From Sphingobacterium sp. (GTDB lineage Bacteria > Bacteroidota > Bacteroidia > Sphingobacteriales > Sphingobacteriaceae): a DNA stretch of 64,000 nucleotides. A model generated the notes under the pieces. It worked only from the letters and a program-made list of their open reading frames with translations, did no database searches and was not told where the DNA came from. Location of the stretch: positions 1-64,000 of the forward strand of contig JAITLV010000087.1 of assembly GCA_031277685.1 (NCBI GenBank). The letters run 5' to 3'. Of this stretch, positions 8,818 through 18,673 are shown piece by piece (positions within the stretch are counted from its first letter, which is position 1; the number at the start of each line of letters is the position of its first letter). The position numbers and the translations under genes are program-made.

Positions 8818-9723
8818 TTACACTTGATATTGGTATTCTTCATTTTTTACTACAGTAAGAATATGCTCCAATGTTGCAATATCATGATCACTGAGTGGCT
8901 TTAAAGGATTTTTAAAACCTCCACCACCAACACCTAAAATATCTAACCCAGCCTTTATGGAACGTGGTAAACCTTTAGCGACAATAAATTTCAGCAGCTC
9001 AAGCTGCTTGTAAAAAATGCTTCTGGCTTTTTCAAGATTGTTTACCTGAATAGCATTATATAAAGCGATGTTCAATTCTGGTATCAGATTGGGAGCAGCT
9101 GTACACCAGCCCGTTGCTCCGGCCGCAAAAGCATCCAGCGCCAAAGGGTTGGAGCCGTTAAAAAAGGCTACATCCTCTCCCAATTCATTTCTTAAATAAT
9201 GCATGCGTTGAATATCACCTGTACTTTCCTTGATCATGGTTACATTCGGAATTTCCAACAAACGTTTCAATAATCCTGGCGACATGTCAACCCCACCGGT
9301 TGCAGGATTGTTGTATGCCATTATGGGGATAGAGATCTTGGAAGCCACAGCATCATAATGCTTTATTATTTCTTCATCAGTCAATTTCCAATAACTCATC
9401 GGTATAATCATTACTGCTGTCGCCCCTGCTTTTTCTGCAAACTGTGCATGATAAATGGTTTTTTCAGTTGTCAGGTTAGAGACTCCAACTAAGGTTGGAA
9501 CACGTCCGGCCACCTGTTGCATGGTTGCCTCAGCGATTGCTTCCTTTTCAGCATCATTCAGATAAGGTAATACACCCGTACTCCCCAGCGGAGCAATTCC
9601 ATGCGTACCTGCGGCAACTAAACGTTCAACCTGCTTCTTAAATAAAGGGATATCTACAATCTCATTGTCGTCAAATGGTGTTACAGGGTAGGCAATTATT
9701 CCTTTAAATGGTATGTTATTCAT
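8818..9723 (-). CDS. Dihydrodipicolinate synthase/N-acetylneuraminate lyase family protein
   Basis: 301 residues, a single (beta/alpha)8 barrel of the usual length. The Schiff-base lysine is K165 in MIKESTGD and the catalytic tyrosine is Y137 in AYNNP. The substrate loop is GSTG rather than the GTTGE of true DapA, so this is more likely a catabolic class I aldolase or hydratase-aldolase than a lysine-biosynthetic enzyme. It forms a small operon with the cupin gene 26 bases upstream and is followed by a terminator. The divergent MocR regulator at 10351 probably controls it. The keto-acid substrate is unknown. Confidence 0.88.
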   Translation of the reverse strand: MNNIPFKGIIAYPVTPFDDNEIVDIPLFKKQVERLVAAGTHGIAPLGSTGVLPYLNDAEKEAIAEATMQQVAGRVPTLVGVSNLTTEKTIYHAQFAEKAGATAVMIIPMSYWKLTDEEIIKHYDAVASKISIPIMAYNNPATGGVDMSPGLLKRLLEIPNVTMIKESTGDIQRMHYLRNELGEDVAFFNGSNPLALDAFAAGATGWCTAAPNLIPELNIALYNAIQVNNLEKARSIFYKQLELLKFIVAKGLPRSIKAGLDILGVGGGGFKNPLKPLSDHDIATLEHILTVVKNEEYQYQV

Positions 9724-9749
9724 ATAATTCTATTTTAAGATATCCTAAA

Positions 9750-10250
9750 CTAAAAATCCCTTCCTTCTTCTTCGCGTAACGCGACCCCCAAGTTTTGCAA
9801 CTGTGGAGCATTTTCACATGCAATGTATTTTGCACTTTCAACATCACTTGTATTTTGATGCTGATGCCAAGCCCAAGATGGAATATAAACAGCATCACCG
9901 GCCTCCCATTCTACGATTTCGTCTTCCACTTTGGTCCATCCTTTGCCCTCAATCACATACAATACAGTTTCGTAAGTATGGCGGTGCAAATGTGTTTTTT
10001 GTCCGGGCAATAAACCTCCAATCGTCATACTGACATTTTTGCTTGGCAAGTCCACGAAAAAAACAGGATGTTTCCTTTCTGTTGAAAATTGACTGTGTAC
10101 CCCTGCATTCTCAACATTTTTATGGATGACATGAGAAGGTTTTACATAAGCAGGTCTCGCGAATGTCTGGTGAAAATCGTTAGAAGTAAATTGTTTTTGC
10201 TCAGCGTGAATTGTTTTTTTCACATCTGTTTTTGTTTCTAATTTTGACAT
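9750..10250 (-). CDS. Cupin-domain protein (gentisate-dioxygenase-like single cupin)
   Basis: 166 residues with one cupin_2 barrel at about 70-155. Metal ligands are visible in the first motif, G-x-x-H87-x-H89 with E94 (THLHRHTYETVLYVIEGKG), and in the second motif around YIPSWAWHQHQN. The fold is shared by ring-cleaving dioxygenases such as gentisate dioxygenase, but those normally have two cupins, so the reaction here is uncertain. It is first in an operon with the lyase gene, and the MocR regulator is divergent across a 100-base gap. Confidence 0.82.
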   Translation of the reverse strand: MSKLETKTDVKKTIHAEQKQFTSNDFHQTFARPAYVKPSHVIHKNVENAGVHSQFSTERKHPVFFVDLPSKNVSMTIGGLLPGQKTHLHRHTYETVLYVIEGKGWTKVEDEIVEWEAGDAVYIPSWAWHQHQNTSDVESAKYIACENAPQLQNLGVALREEEGRDF

Positions 10251-10272
10251 AACTATAAATTTTTATTGTCCC

Positions 10273-10349
10273 TTGCATTATTGCATTACAAAAATATGTT
10301 AACTTTGGACCAGTAATATGATACAGATTTTGTAAAAACTAATAGTCCA
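10273..10349. promoter_or_regulatory. Divergent regulatory region of MocR2 and the cupin operon
   Basis: Three signals lie in a 100-base gap. A tandem repeat of TTGCATTA is at 10273-10288. A Bacteroidota -7 box TAACTTTG is at 10300-10307, reading toward the MocR gene. TGGAC at 10306-10310 is inverted as GTCCA at 10345-10349. MocR proteins usually repress themselves and activate the divergent operon through such sites. Which repeat is the operator is not known. Confidence 0.4.
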
Positions 10350-10350
10350 G

Positions 10351-11781
10351 ATGTTACGCGAGTGGGAATTCCAGATACAATTAGATGAACAATCAGATAA
10401 AGCCATTTATCTGCAAATAGCAGATGCTATTATCCAAGACATTCATTCAGGCCGGTTAGCTCCGGGTAATGCACTGCCTGGCAGCAGAAATCTAGCGCAA
10501 CGATTAAAAGTGAACAGGAATACGATTGTAGAGGCGCTTAATGTGCTGTTGATAGAGGGTTGGCTTGTCTCCAAAGAGCGCCGAGGTACTTTTGTTGCTT
10601 CCACATTCCCAGACTTTAAGAAAGATCAGCCTATAACCGTAACTTATGCATCAATAGCTGATAGTACAAGCAGGCCAGCTCGATTGCAAATTGACGACGG
10701 ACACCCCAACAGTAAAATTGCACCTATAAATGAATTAGCCCGAGCATATCGTCAAATATTCAATCAGAAAGCGAGATGGAGACTAATGGGGTATGGAAAC
10801 GAATTGGGAGAGCTAGAATTTAGAAGAACCATCGTTCAAATGCTCAATCACCAGCGGGGAATGCGTATAAATGAACAACATATTTGTATCACGCGAGGGA
10901 GCCAAATGGCTATGTACCTGACTGCCCAATGCCTCTTTTCAAAAGGGGATTATGTCATCATTGAAAATCCTGGATATAAGCCCGCTTGGGATGCATTTGA
11001 ACAGACCGGAGCCAAATTACTACCGGCTAGTGTGGATAAAGACGGTTTAATCATCGATGATGTACTGGCATACCTTAAGGTGCATAAAAACATCAAAGCT
11101 ATTTATGTGACACCCCACCGTCAATATCCAACCACAGTCTCATTAAGTCTGAAAAGAAGGCTGGAATTGATCAAACTATCCAATAAATATGGCTTTACCA
11201 TTATTGAAGATGATTATGACAATGAATTTCATTTCGGTTACCGTCCCATTCTACCTTTATCAAGTGTTGTAGAACTTAACAATTATGTATATATCGGTAC
11301 GATGAGCAAGGTCGTAGCGCCTGCGTTGCGAATTGGTTATTTAGCAAGTAGTGACGCCACATTGATCGAAAAAGTTGGTCGTTTACGAAAGATCATTGAT
11401 GTCCAGGGAGACAGTATCATGGAACAAGCAGTGCTCCAATTGGTCAAGGACGGCACGATAAAACGTCATATAAAAAAAGCGACAAATCACTATAAGTCAA
11501 AAAGAGATATTACAGCAATACTATTAAAAAAACACCTCGGGAATAAAGCTTCTTACCTTATTCCTGAGGGTGGACTGGCTTTTTGGATAGTACCTAAAGA
11601 ACAAGTCGACTGGGCACTTATCGCCGAAAAACTCAATATAAACGGCTTCAATATGATCACACCAGACAATTACAGTTTTGACAAAACTGTCAATGGTATG
11701 CGCTTAGGGTATGCCTCCCTATCAGAACAGGAACTAGAAGAATGTATCCATATGTTAGCAGATCTGTTTACAAACATTTAA
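10351..11781 (+). CDS. MocR-type regulator with aminotransferase-like domain (second copy)
   Basis: 476 residues. The GntR winged helix is at about 15-80 (ALPGSRNLAQRLKVNRNTIVEAL) and the aminotransferase fold spans about 110-470, with the PLP lysine K320 in GTMSKVVAPALRIGYL. The TPHRQYPTTVSLSLKRR segment is the usual MocR signature. It is only distantly related to the MocR protein encoded at 4031-5446. It is divergent from the cupin-lyase operon, its probable target. Its 3' end overlaps the convergent short-chain dehydrogenase by 4 bases. Confidence 0.92.
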   Translation: MLREWEFQIQLDEQSDKAIYLQIADAIIQDIHSGRLAPGNALPGSRNLAQRLKVNRNTIVEALNVLLIEGWLVSKERRGTFVASTFPDFKKDQPITVTYASIADSTSRPARLQIDDGHPNSKIAPINELARAYRQIFNQKARWRLMGYGNELGELEFRRTIVQMLNHQRGMRINEQHICITRGSQMAMYLTAQCLFSKGDYVIIENPGYKPAWDAFEQTGAKLLPASVDKDGLIIDDVLAYLKVHKNIKAIYVTPHRQYPTTVSLSLKRRLELIKLSNKYGFTIIEDDYDNEFHFGYRPILPLSSVVELNNYVYIGTMSKVVAPALRIGYLASSDATLIEKVGRLRKIIDVQGDSIMEQAVLQLVKDGTIKRHIKKATNHYKSKRDITAILLKKHLGNKASYLIPEGGLAFWIVPKEQVDWALIAEKLNINGFNMITPDNYSFDKTVNGMRLGYASLSEQELEECIHMLADLFTNI

Positions 11782-12509
11782 GCGTGATATAAATCGGAAA
11801 ATAACTGTGCTAGTTTCGAAGGCTCCTCTCTCCAAGCAGCATGCATACCCTGCCCCATTTCGTCAGGTACACTATCGAGTTTGCCCGCAGCTATATCTTC
11901 CAATATTTTCATTGAAGTACTGTCTGGATCCGGCATGTCCCAGTCACTTCCCTTATTCATATCCGTATCAATAGCGCCAGGATTTACAGCGTAAACTGAT
12001 ACGCCCTTTTTGGCCAATTCGATTCTGACAGAATGTGTCGCAGAAAGAAGTGCAGCTTTGGAGGCAGCATATCCAGCAATCGATGGCAAAGGTGAATAGG
12101 CCGCAATTGACACAATATTGATTATCATCGATGATTTATTGCTGCTCAAAATCGGTGCAAATGCCCGCATCATCTTTATTGTTCCAAAATAATTTACCTC
12201 TAGATCATTCTCCATCCCCAAAAGATCGCCTTCCAAGATATTCCCGGGGCTTAATGCTCCTGCATTATTGATGAGAATTTCAGTATCTTGAGCAATAGCA
12301 GCAACTGTTGTTATCTGCTGCTGATCTGTAATATCCAACAGCAATCGTACAATACGATCATCATTAAAGGCTGGCATTTTATTTAGTTCTCTACTGGTTG
12401 CATAGATCTTTCCTACTCCATAATGGAGTAGTGCATATACAAGCGACAGACCAATCCCCCTATTAGCTCCCGTAATCAGGACAACCTTATCTTTAAAAAT
12501 TTGCATCAT
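11778..12509 (-). CDS. Short-chain dehydrogenase/reductase (classical SDR)
   Basis: 243 residues with a Rossmann fold. The cofactor loop GANRGIG is at 14-20, NNAG at 81-84, and the catalytic set is S134, Y147 and K151 (GYAASKAAL). R17 next to the glycine motif and the ATSRE stretch favour NADPH. The substrate is not evident. It is convergent with the MocR gene and has no operon partner. Two adjacent ATG codons (12509 and 12506) are possible starts. Confidence 0.9.
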   Translation of the reverse strand: MMQIFKDKVVLITGANRGIGLSLVYALLHYGVGKIYATSRELNKMPAFNDDRIVRLLLDITDQQQITTVAAIAQDTEILINNAGALSPGNILEGDLLGMENDLEVNYFGTIKMMRAFAPILSSNKSSMIINIVSIAAYSPLPSIAGYAASKAALLSATHSVRIELAKKGVSVYAVNPGAIDTDMNKGSDWDMPDPDSTSMKILEDIAAGKLDSVPDEMGQGMHAAWREEPSKLAQLFSDLYHA

Positions 12510-12632
12510 ATTTTATTTATTATATGATGCAAAGCTATGTCGAAAGATAATCCTATAAAATCCGAAACATGCGATAATAAAATCTTTGGCTCGGTTGGAA
12601 TATTTTTGGTCTCACACAGATTTTCACCCCCT

Positions 12633-13010
12633 TTAATTTCTAAGCAGCATGTTGTATGTCGCTAGATAAAAATCATCTATCAATCGGATGATTAAATCAT
12701 TTTGTTTGTTGTCAACGACCATTCCAATCCAATTTTTGGTGGGAAGATATTTACTACGAATCCATTGAACAGGCAACTCCATCTGCTTTTCTGTACGTAA
12801 CCACTCCAACCCACTATCATTAAAATATATTTTTTCATTAGACAGATCCATAACAACGAATGGCCGCCTCTTAAAATAGAAAACACTCATATCGAGATCA
12901 GCAAATTCATTCACACTGATATACTTTTTTAGATGCATGTATGTATTTATTTCAGTTAACATAAAAGTTTGTTTATTGTATTGGTTCAAATTTTCCCTCT
13001 CAGATCTCAT
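12633..13010 (-). CDS. Hypothetical protein
   Basis: 125 residues, no signal peptide and no membrane helix. The most conserved-looking part is the C-terminal 100 residues: KKYISVNEFADLDMSVFYF, then WIRSKYLPTKNWIG and LIIRLIDDFYLATYN. In-frame ATGs at 12960 and at the MHLKKY position could be the true start; none has a clear ribosome site. I recognise no family. It stands alone between the SDR gene and a 357-base gap. Confidence 0.55.
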   Translation of the reverse strand: MRSERENLNQYNKQTFMLTEINTYMHLKKYISVNEFADLDMSVFYFKRRPFVVMDLSNEKIYFNDSGLEWLRTEKQMELPVQWIRSKYLPTKNWIGMVVDNKQNDLIIRLIDDFYLATYNMLLRN

Positions 13011-13367
13011 CGTTAATTATTAGCACAGGAGTTGAGATAAAAGTCGCCAATCAGTTTCCCTCGGAGACTCAGTTTATAATTCATTATGAATCAAATCTAC
13101 CTACATTGGGGCTGTAAGTTGGCGTATATATTGGTCTAATAGGTGGAAAAAATGCTTATTTACCATCATTTATGCTACCATTATAACGGGTACGGTTCTG
13201 TTGCTAAATGAGCGTTACCATCCGGATTTAACGACGCCCTACTAAAAGCCTAAACATTGATAGAACTTGGGGAGGGTTAAACACTGTCGATAAATAATTT
13301 TAGCCTACGATATAGAAAGAAATGAATAAAAATCAAATGTCCGGGATTAACAGTAGCGTTATCGTTT
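13011..13367. other. Intergenic gap, nothing recognised
   Basis: No frame of useful length on either strand, no clear hairpin, no repeat and no RNA gene. It should contain the promoter of the hypothetical gene to its left, but no TAnnTTTG box is obvious. Confidence 0.4.
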
Positions 13368-14168
13368 CTATTTATTTGGCTTAGGAAGTTCTTTGATCCA
13401 GATGTTTTTAAAGTCTACCGGTTGCCCTTCACTCTGCAATGCAATAAACCCACTACACAATAACTTACCATCTATCTTAATCTTGGGATCGTACCCATTT
13501 GCTGTACCACCTCCGATCTGTGGTTTTGAATACACCAACACTGTATCACCATTAATAATATGTTTAATCAATGAATCGCCCAGCACAATCAATTCTCCTT
13601 TCACCCACTGATCACCGTCATAGGTTTTAGAAGTTGAATTTAAGCAATGTGAAGACGCCATCTTACCTTGGTAAATTACATTGGTTCCCGGAGAACACAT
13701 ATTACCTGTAGATCGTGATTGCCCGTCATTCAGTCCGCCCAGAAGCTGCATCTCTATAGAGATCGGCCAATCCTGCTCTTTCAATATTGTTCTGGGATCT
13801 TGTGAATGAAACATGACTCCACTGTTACGTAGCGTATATGACGGGGCTCCGCTATGAAGGTCACCGACAAAGCGATATTCAAATTTTAAGTGATAATAAG
13901 AAAATGGTGTCTTGTAGTATAAATGACCAAACTGATCATCGAAATCACCATACTGATCATACCTGATCTTAATAATTTCATCTTCAACCCTAAATGTATT
14001 TCCGTAGTTCACCCCCACGTCATGGTGGTGAATTTTGACAAACCAGTCTTTAATATCTTTTCCGTTAAATAGCGCCTTCCAACCTTTTTTATCATTCTGT
14101 CCCTTTATACCGGCACATCCCGTTAAAATAATACTAGTAGCCAAAATTATATGGATTAATCTCTTCAT
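13368..14168 (-). CDS. DUF1080-domain lipoprotein (3-keto-disaccharide hydrolase family)
   Basis: 266 residues. The lipobox ILTGC puts the lipidated cysteine at residue 18. The rest is one DUF1080 concanavalin-like domain, with WKALFNGKDIKDW near its start, a central YTLRNSGVMFHS and a C-terminal strand FKNIWIKELP. Members cleave 3-keto-glycosides or bind sugars at the cell surface or in the periplasm. Partner oxidoreductases are Gfo/Idh/MocA proteins; the one in this window is 26 kb away at 40813. No operon partner is adjacent. Confidence 0.85.
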   Translation of the reverse strand: MKRLIHIILATSIILTGCAGIKGQNDKKGWKALFNGKDIKDWFVKIHHHDVGVNYGNTFRVEDEIIKIRYDQYGDFDDQFGHLYYKTPFSYYHLKFEYRFVGDLHSGAPSYTLRNSGVMFHSQDPRTILKEQDWPISIEMQLLGGLNDGQSRSTGNMCSPGTNVIYQGKMASSHCLNSTSKTYDGDQWVKGELIVLGDSLIKHIINGDTVLVYSKPQIGGGTANGYDPKIKIDGKLLCSGFIALQSEGQPVDFKNIWIKELPKPNK

Positions 14169-14618
14169 TTAGTCAGCTATTGGTTTAAATTCTACAGCAA
14201 TATACAATATATTTCATGTTTTTCTTCATATCTAACACATAGGCCTTTTTAACCCCTCAAACACCATTATTCATAACACTTTACATAGATTAGCTGCTAC
14301 TCAAATTATACCTGTGACTTTGAACATAACCATTAGATCTGCCGATCTCTTTTGAAAAAACAAAGGCCTATAAAAACAAGCTGTATCAATCGTAGGATCG
14401 ACTACAGATAAATCCTCGGAACGAATTTTAATCATAAAAGCAATGATGACAAAAGCTGTATTTTCTACCATTGTGATTTACCAAATCGGCTAATAATTGA
14501 CAACCAAGCACATTACAACTGTGTTTTCCAAAAGAAAGAGGAATTCAAATACCTGATACCTCCGAAGGATCAAATAATTGAATTCCCTTAAAAATTTGTC
14601 GTTCTTTTGAGAAGACTG
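14169..14618. other. Intergenic gap between DUF1080 and PEP synthase genes
   Basis: No gene is supported in these 450 bases. The right end holds the hairpin listed separately; the left part is the upstream region of the DUF1080 gene. Confidence 0.5.
14540..14586 (-). terminator. Nested hairpin after PEP synthase gene
   Basis: Outer 9-bp stem GGAATTCAA/TTGAATTCC (14540-14548 with 14578-14586) encloses a smaller CCT/AGG hairpin. It lies 33 bases past the ppsA stop. On the minus strand it is followed by a pyrimidine-rich run, fitting a transcription terminator. Confidence 0.5.
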
Positions 14619-17051
14619 CTAGTATGCAAGCAATCTATCTTCAATTTCCTTGACCGCTTTCACCGTTTTCATAAAAGAATCCGGTGTAACAGAAATTGAA
14701 TCAATCCCCTCTTCTACCAAAAACTGCGCAAAATCAGGATAGTCCGATGGGCCCTGACCGCAGATCCCCACCTTGACTCCTTTTCGTTTTGCTGTTCGGA
14801 TAAGATTTGTAATCATTATTTTCACTGCATCGTTTCGTTCATTGTATAAACTGGATACCAATGCTGAATCTCGATCCAATCCCAATACCAATTGTGTGAG
14901 GTCATTTGATCCAATCGAGAATCCATCAATATGACATGCAAATTCCTCCGCGAGGATAACATTGGAAGGAACTTCAGCCATCAGATAAACTTCCATCCCA
15001 TTCTGTCCCCGCTTAATACCAAATTCATCCATTACTTGGTATACATGCAACAATTCATCCACCGTACGGCAAAATGGAATCATAACCACCACATTCTCCA
15101 ATCCCATTGTCTCTCGAACCCTTTTTATCGCCTGGCATTCCATTCCAAATGCTTCTTTATAAGCTGCTGAATAATACCTTGAGGCTCCTCTCCAACCGAT
15201 CATCGGGTTCTCCTCTCCTGGCTCGAAATATTTACCCCCTGGCATATTGTAATATTCATTGGTTTTAAAATCCGAGAAACGAACGATTACCTTGTTGGGA
15301 TAATAGGCTGATGCAATCTTTGCAATACCATAAGACAACTTCTCGACAAAATAATGTCGTTCATCCGCATAACCTTTGATGAGTGAATGAATGTAAGCAC
15401 TTAATTCATTATCGTTCAATTCTCCATGCTTTAAAAGTGCCATTGGGTGAACTTTGATGTAGTTGTTAATAATAAATTCTTCCCGAGCCAACCCTACGCC
15501 TTTGGCGGGGTAATCAGCATACCGAAAAGCAATATCCGGCGATCCAATATTCATCATCACTGGGGTATGCACCTCAGGTAAATCGGCAAGATCATGTTCA
15601 TATTTACTATAGGGAATTATTCCACTGTAAATCAAACCAACATCACCTTCCGCACAGGAAACAGTAATTTCCAATCCTGTAGTTAACTGTTCAGTAGCTC
15701 CGGTACATCCCACAACGGCCGGAACCCCCAATTCTCTAGCAACAATAGCTGCATGACATGTTCGTCCCCCCTTATTAGTAATTATTGCGGATGCCTTTTT
15801 CATAATTGGCTCCCAATCGGGATCAGTCATTTCGGCAACCATAATATCCCCGGCATTGAAGGAAACTTCATGCATCTTGTGTTTATCAATTCCTTTGAAA
15901 TTATGAATTCTTCCGTATGCTACCTTATCACCGACAGCTATCCCCTGCAACAGAATTCTCGACGCCCGGTTCTTTTCATCTATCTTATATTCAGTAACAT
16001 AATTAGAAAGCTTACGTGAATGAATAGTTTCAGGACGAGCTTGAACGATATACAGTTCCCCGCTTACGCCATCAAGTGCCCATTCTACATCCATAGGACA
16101 CCATTTTCCTTTGAGAACCGAATAATAATCTTCAATAACACATACCCATTTAGACAGCAAAAGAATTTGAGTATCAGTCAGGCAGAAATTCTTTGCCCGT
16201 TCTACTGGAGTAGGAATAACCCTAACTGTTTCTTTTCCAAAATCTCCATAGATCATCTGTAACTGCTTTTCGCCTAATTTCTTTTCTACAATAGCAGCAT
16301 AACCTTTTTTTAACAGGGGCTTGTATACGATAAACTCATCAGGATTGACGGCTCCCTGAACGACAAGTTCACCTAGCCCATAGGAACCGTTGATAATCAC
16401 CGCGTCTTTGAAACCACTTTCTGTATCTATTGAAAAAGCAACACCCGAAACTCCACGATCAGATCGCACCATTTGTTGGATACATACCGACAGTCCTATA
16501 TTGAAATGTCCAAAGTTAAAAGCTTCCCTATAGCTAATAGCCCGATCTGTAAACAAGGAGGCAAAGCAGTCTTTGATTGCTTTCAAAAGTTCATGTTGTC
16601 CCCGAATATTCAAATAAGTATCCTGTTGTCCTGCAAATGATGCATCTGGGAGATCTTCGGCAGTTGCTGAAGAACGTACCGCAACACCGATATCTTGCAT
16701 ATTCTCTAAACCGATAAGCGCCCCATAGGCCGTAATAATCTCCTGCTCCATCGATGTTGGAAATGTTCCGGACTGAATGTATTCACGTATCGAGCAACCA
16801 CAACGTGCTAACTCCTGCAAATCTGAAATGTCCGCATCCTCAAGGATAGCCTTAATTTTCTGATCTAAGTTGTTTTCAGTGATAAACCGAAAATAGGCTT
16901 CACTGGTTACGATAAAACCATCCGGAATATGTACCCCCCGAGGTGTCAAATGCTGCAGCATTTCTCCTAAGGAAGCATTCTTACCTCCTACTAGATCAAT
17001 ATCCCCAATAGAGGCATCAATCAGACGCATTGTAAATTTGTTATTGTTCAT
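14619..17051 (-). CDS. ppsA: Phosphoenolpyruvate synthase
   Basis: 810 residues, full length for the family. It converts pyruvate and ATP to PEP, AMP and phosphate, the first gluconeogenic step. Domains in order: ATP-grasp nucleotide-binding domain (about 10-350, GGKNASLGEML, RSSATAEDLPDASFAG), phosphohistidine swivelling domain with catalytic H433 in GGRTCHAAIVARELG, and the PEP/pyruvate barrel (about 480-800) with GSNDLTQL and the conserved cysteine in GICGQGPSDYP. The AraC regulator is divergent across 125 bases and is a candidate controller. Alternative assignment to pyruvate phosphate dikinase is unlikely given the domain pattern. Confidence 0.96.
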   Translation of the reverse strand: MNNNKFTMRLIDASIGDIDLVGGKNASLGEMLQHLTPRGVHIPDGFIVTSEAYFRFITENNLDQKIKAILEDADISDLQELARCGCSIREYIQSGTFPTSMEQEIITAYGALIGLENMQDIGVAVRSSATAEDLPDASFAGQQDTYLNIRGQHELLKAIKDCFASLFTDRAISYREAFNFGHFNIGLSVCIQQMVRSDRGVSGVAFSIDTESGFKDAVIINGSYGLGELVVQGAVNPDEFIVYKPLLKKGYAAIVEKKLGEKQLQMIYGDFGKETVRVIPTPVERAKNFCLTDTQILLLSKWVCVIEDYYSVLKGKWCPMDVEWALDGVSGELYIVQARPETIHSRKLSNYVTEYKIDEKNRASRILLQGIAVGDKVAYGRIHNFKGIDKHKMHEVSFNAGDIMVAEMTDPDWEPIMKKASAIITNKGGRTCHAAIVARELGVPAVVGCTGATEQLTTGLEITVSCAEGDVGLIYSGIIPYSKYEHDLADLPEVHTPVMMNIGSPDIAFRYADYPAKGVGLAREEFIINNYIKVHPMALLKHGELNDNELSAYIHSLIKGYADERHYFVEKLSYGIAKIASAYYPNKVIVRFSDFKTNEYYNMPGGKYFEPGEENPMIGWRGASRYYSAAYKEAFGMECQAIKRVRETMGLENVVVMIPFCRTVDELLHVYQVMDEFGIKRGQNGMEVYLMAEVPSNVILAEEFACHIDGFSIGSNDLTQLVLGLDRDSALVSSLYNERNDAVKIMITNLIRTAKRKGVKVGICGQGPSDYPDFAQFLVEEGIDSISVTPDSFMKTVKAVKEIEDRLLAY

Positions 17052-17176
17052 TAGGCAATTATTTTACACGAAGTTATGTCGCTTTTCTTGCACTTATTTG
17101 TTAAATATTAAGACAAAATGATATTATATTAATAACTTTATAATATTTAAATCAATAATCATATTTATATTATATA

Positions 17177-18061
17177 ATGAAGGATTATTTTGGACAATTC
17201 GTCATTAAAAAGAGTTCGACCTTTACGTTGGCGATTGCAGAGGTCTATCACGCGCTGAACAACTTTCATAATCATCAGGAATTCGAGCTCATTTATGTCC
17301 GTTCGGGACAGGGAATTTTTTCGATAGGTCAGTCTTCCAAAAGAATTTCAAGTGGTGCCATCATCCTGATTGGAGCAAATACGCCTCATATGTTCAAATT
17401 CGAATCGAATCGCTACTATGATTACACCATGAAACATGGTAGAACACCGGTCCCGTTAAAACTTCTCACCTTGCATTTCGATCCCAACAAATTGGGTAAA
17501 GAATTCCTTAATCTTCCCGAAAACGATCTTTTGTCCCAATTATTGGCAGCGTCAAAAGTTGGGCTAGAACTAGAAGGACAGACAAAGAAAAGAGCCATCA
17601 GAAAACTCCAACGGTTAGAGAACTGTGAAAGCCATGAACAGCTACCTTTTCTATTATTACTCATAAATGAAATAGCCACTAGCCAGGATATCCCAAAAAA
17701 TCAGGTCTATGAGCAGATCAAGCCATTTAAAAAAATAGATGAAACACGTCTGAGCAGGGTATACTTATATACCATGGATAATTTTTATAAAGACATTAAA
17801 CTGCGCGATATCGCGGGTATCGTCTATATGGTACCAAACGCTTTTTGCCACTATTTTAAATCCCGCACCGGAAGAAGCTATTTTGACTTCCTACTCGAGG
17901 TAAGAATCGAACACGCCTGCAAGCTTCTTCGGGAAGAAAATGAAAGCGTTTCAGCCATTTGTATCAGTTCAGGTTTTAACAATCTTTCTAACTTCAACCG
18001 TTATTTTAAACAACAAATGGGAAAATCACCCATTGCCTATCGACAGGAATACAGAGAATAA
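17177..18061 (+). CDS. AraC-family transcriptional regulator
   Basis: 294 residues. The N-terminal cupin-like sensor (about 20-100) contains HNHQEFELIYVRSG and ANTPHMFKF. The C-terminal double helix-turn-helix (about 195-292) contains IKLRDIAGIVYMVPNAFCHYFKSRTG and GFNNLSNFNRYFKQQMGKSP. These are the hallmarks of AraC proteins that sense sugars or related metabolites. It is transcribed away from ppsA, so control of gluconeogenesis is possible but not shown. It is followed by a long gene-free region. Confidence 0.92.
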   Translation: MKDYFGQFVIKKSSTFTLAIAEVYHALNNFHNHQEFELIYVRSGQGIFSIGQSSKRISSGAIILIGANTPHMFKFESNRYYDYTMKHGRTPVPLKLLTLHFDPNKLGKEFLNLPENDLLSQLLAASKVGLELEGQTKKRAIRKLQRLENCESHEQLPFLLLLINEIATSQDIPKNQVYEQIKPFKKIDETRLSRVYLYTMDNFYKDIKLRDIAGIVYMVPNAFCHYFKSRTGRSYFDFLLEVRIEHACKLLREENESVSAICISSGFNNLSNFNRYFKQQMGKSPIAYRQEYRE

Positions 18062-18673
18062 TAAAGTCAGGTATTTGCCCATGAAATTACTTTCGTCTTC
18101 AGATAGTTACTAAAAAAAGGTCTAGATTAAAATCAGATTCTTCGGTATAAAAAGCATTTCCCGTATTCGAGTTTAAAGAAGAAACAAAGAACTGATTAGT
18201 TACTAACATCAGGTAAACTATGACTGAATGAATATCCTTCTAATAGGGATTTCATACGGACCTCACTCGGACTTCATTCGGACCTTATTCGGACAAAAGC
18301 GTATAAAGTATGTTTAAAATACGAATGATTTAACTATTAAATCAGTATGAAAAGATAATTTACTATGGATTCGCTTCCTAGGTAAAAAGGAAAACAATAG
18401 GCTCAGATAAATTCAAAACACACCAATTATGAACACATTAAATGTCGAACGAATAAGTTTCCAGATTAGACACAGTCATTGAATAGGTTAAATGGCCCAC
18501 AATACCAATTTTTTTAAATCAGACTGTTCGGATAAAACTCTTTTTATCCACCTTTTTTCGTCGGGGTAGGATGGATTTGCAAATTACCATTACCCATAAA
18601 TACAAAAGAGCGTAACTGCCTTTGAAAATATCTTACTCATAATCTGCTTTATAGAACGAATATAAACAGATTA
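18062..18673. other. Long intergenic region with an 11-bp tandem repeat
   Basis: No gene is supported on either strand over about 610 bases. Apart from the four-unit repeat at 18251-18294 I see no hairpin terminator and no RNA gene until the tRNA promoter at 18674. Confidence 0.55.
18251..18294. repeat. Four tandem 11-bp units ending CGGAC
   Basis: Units are TTCATACGGAC, CTCACTCGGAC, TTCATTCGGAC and CTTATTCGGAC, consensus YTYAYWCGGAC. The period is close to one DNA helical turn, so repeated half-sites would lie on the same face. They lie in gene-free DNA 433 bases before the tRNA. Confidence 0.85.

Noticed and set aside
18251..18294. CGGAC repeats as a CRISPR array
   Set aside because: Units are 11 bp with no spacers and no cas gene is nearby.
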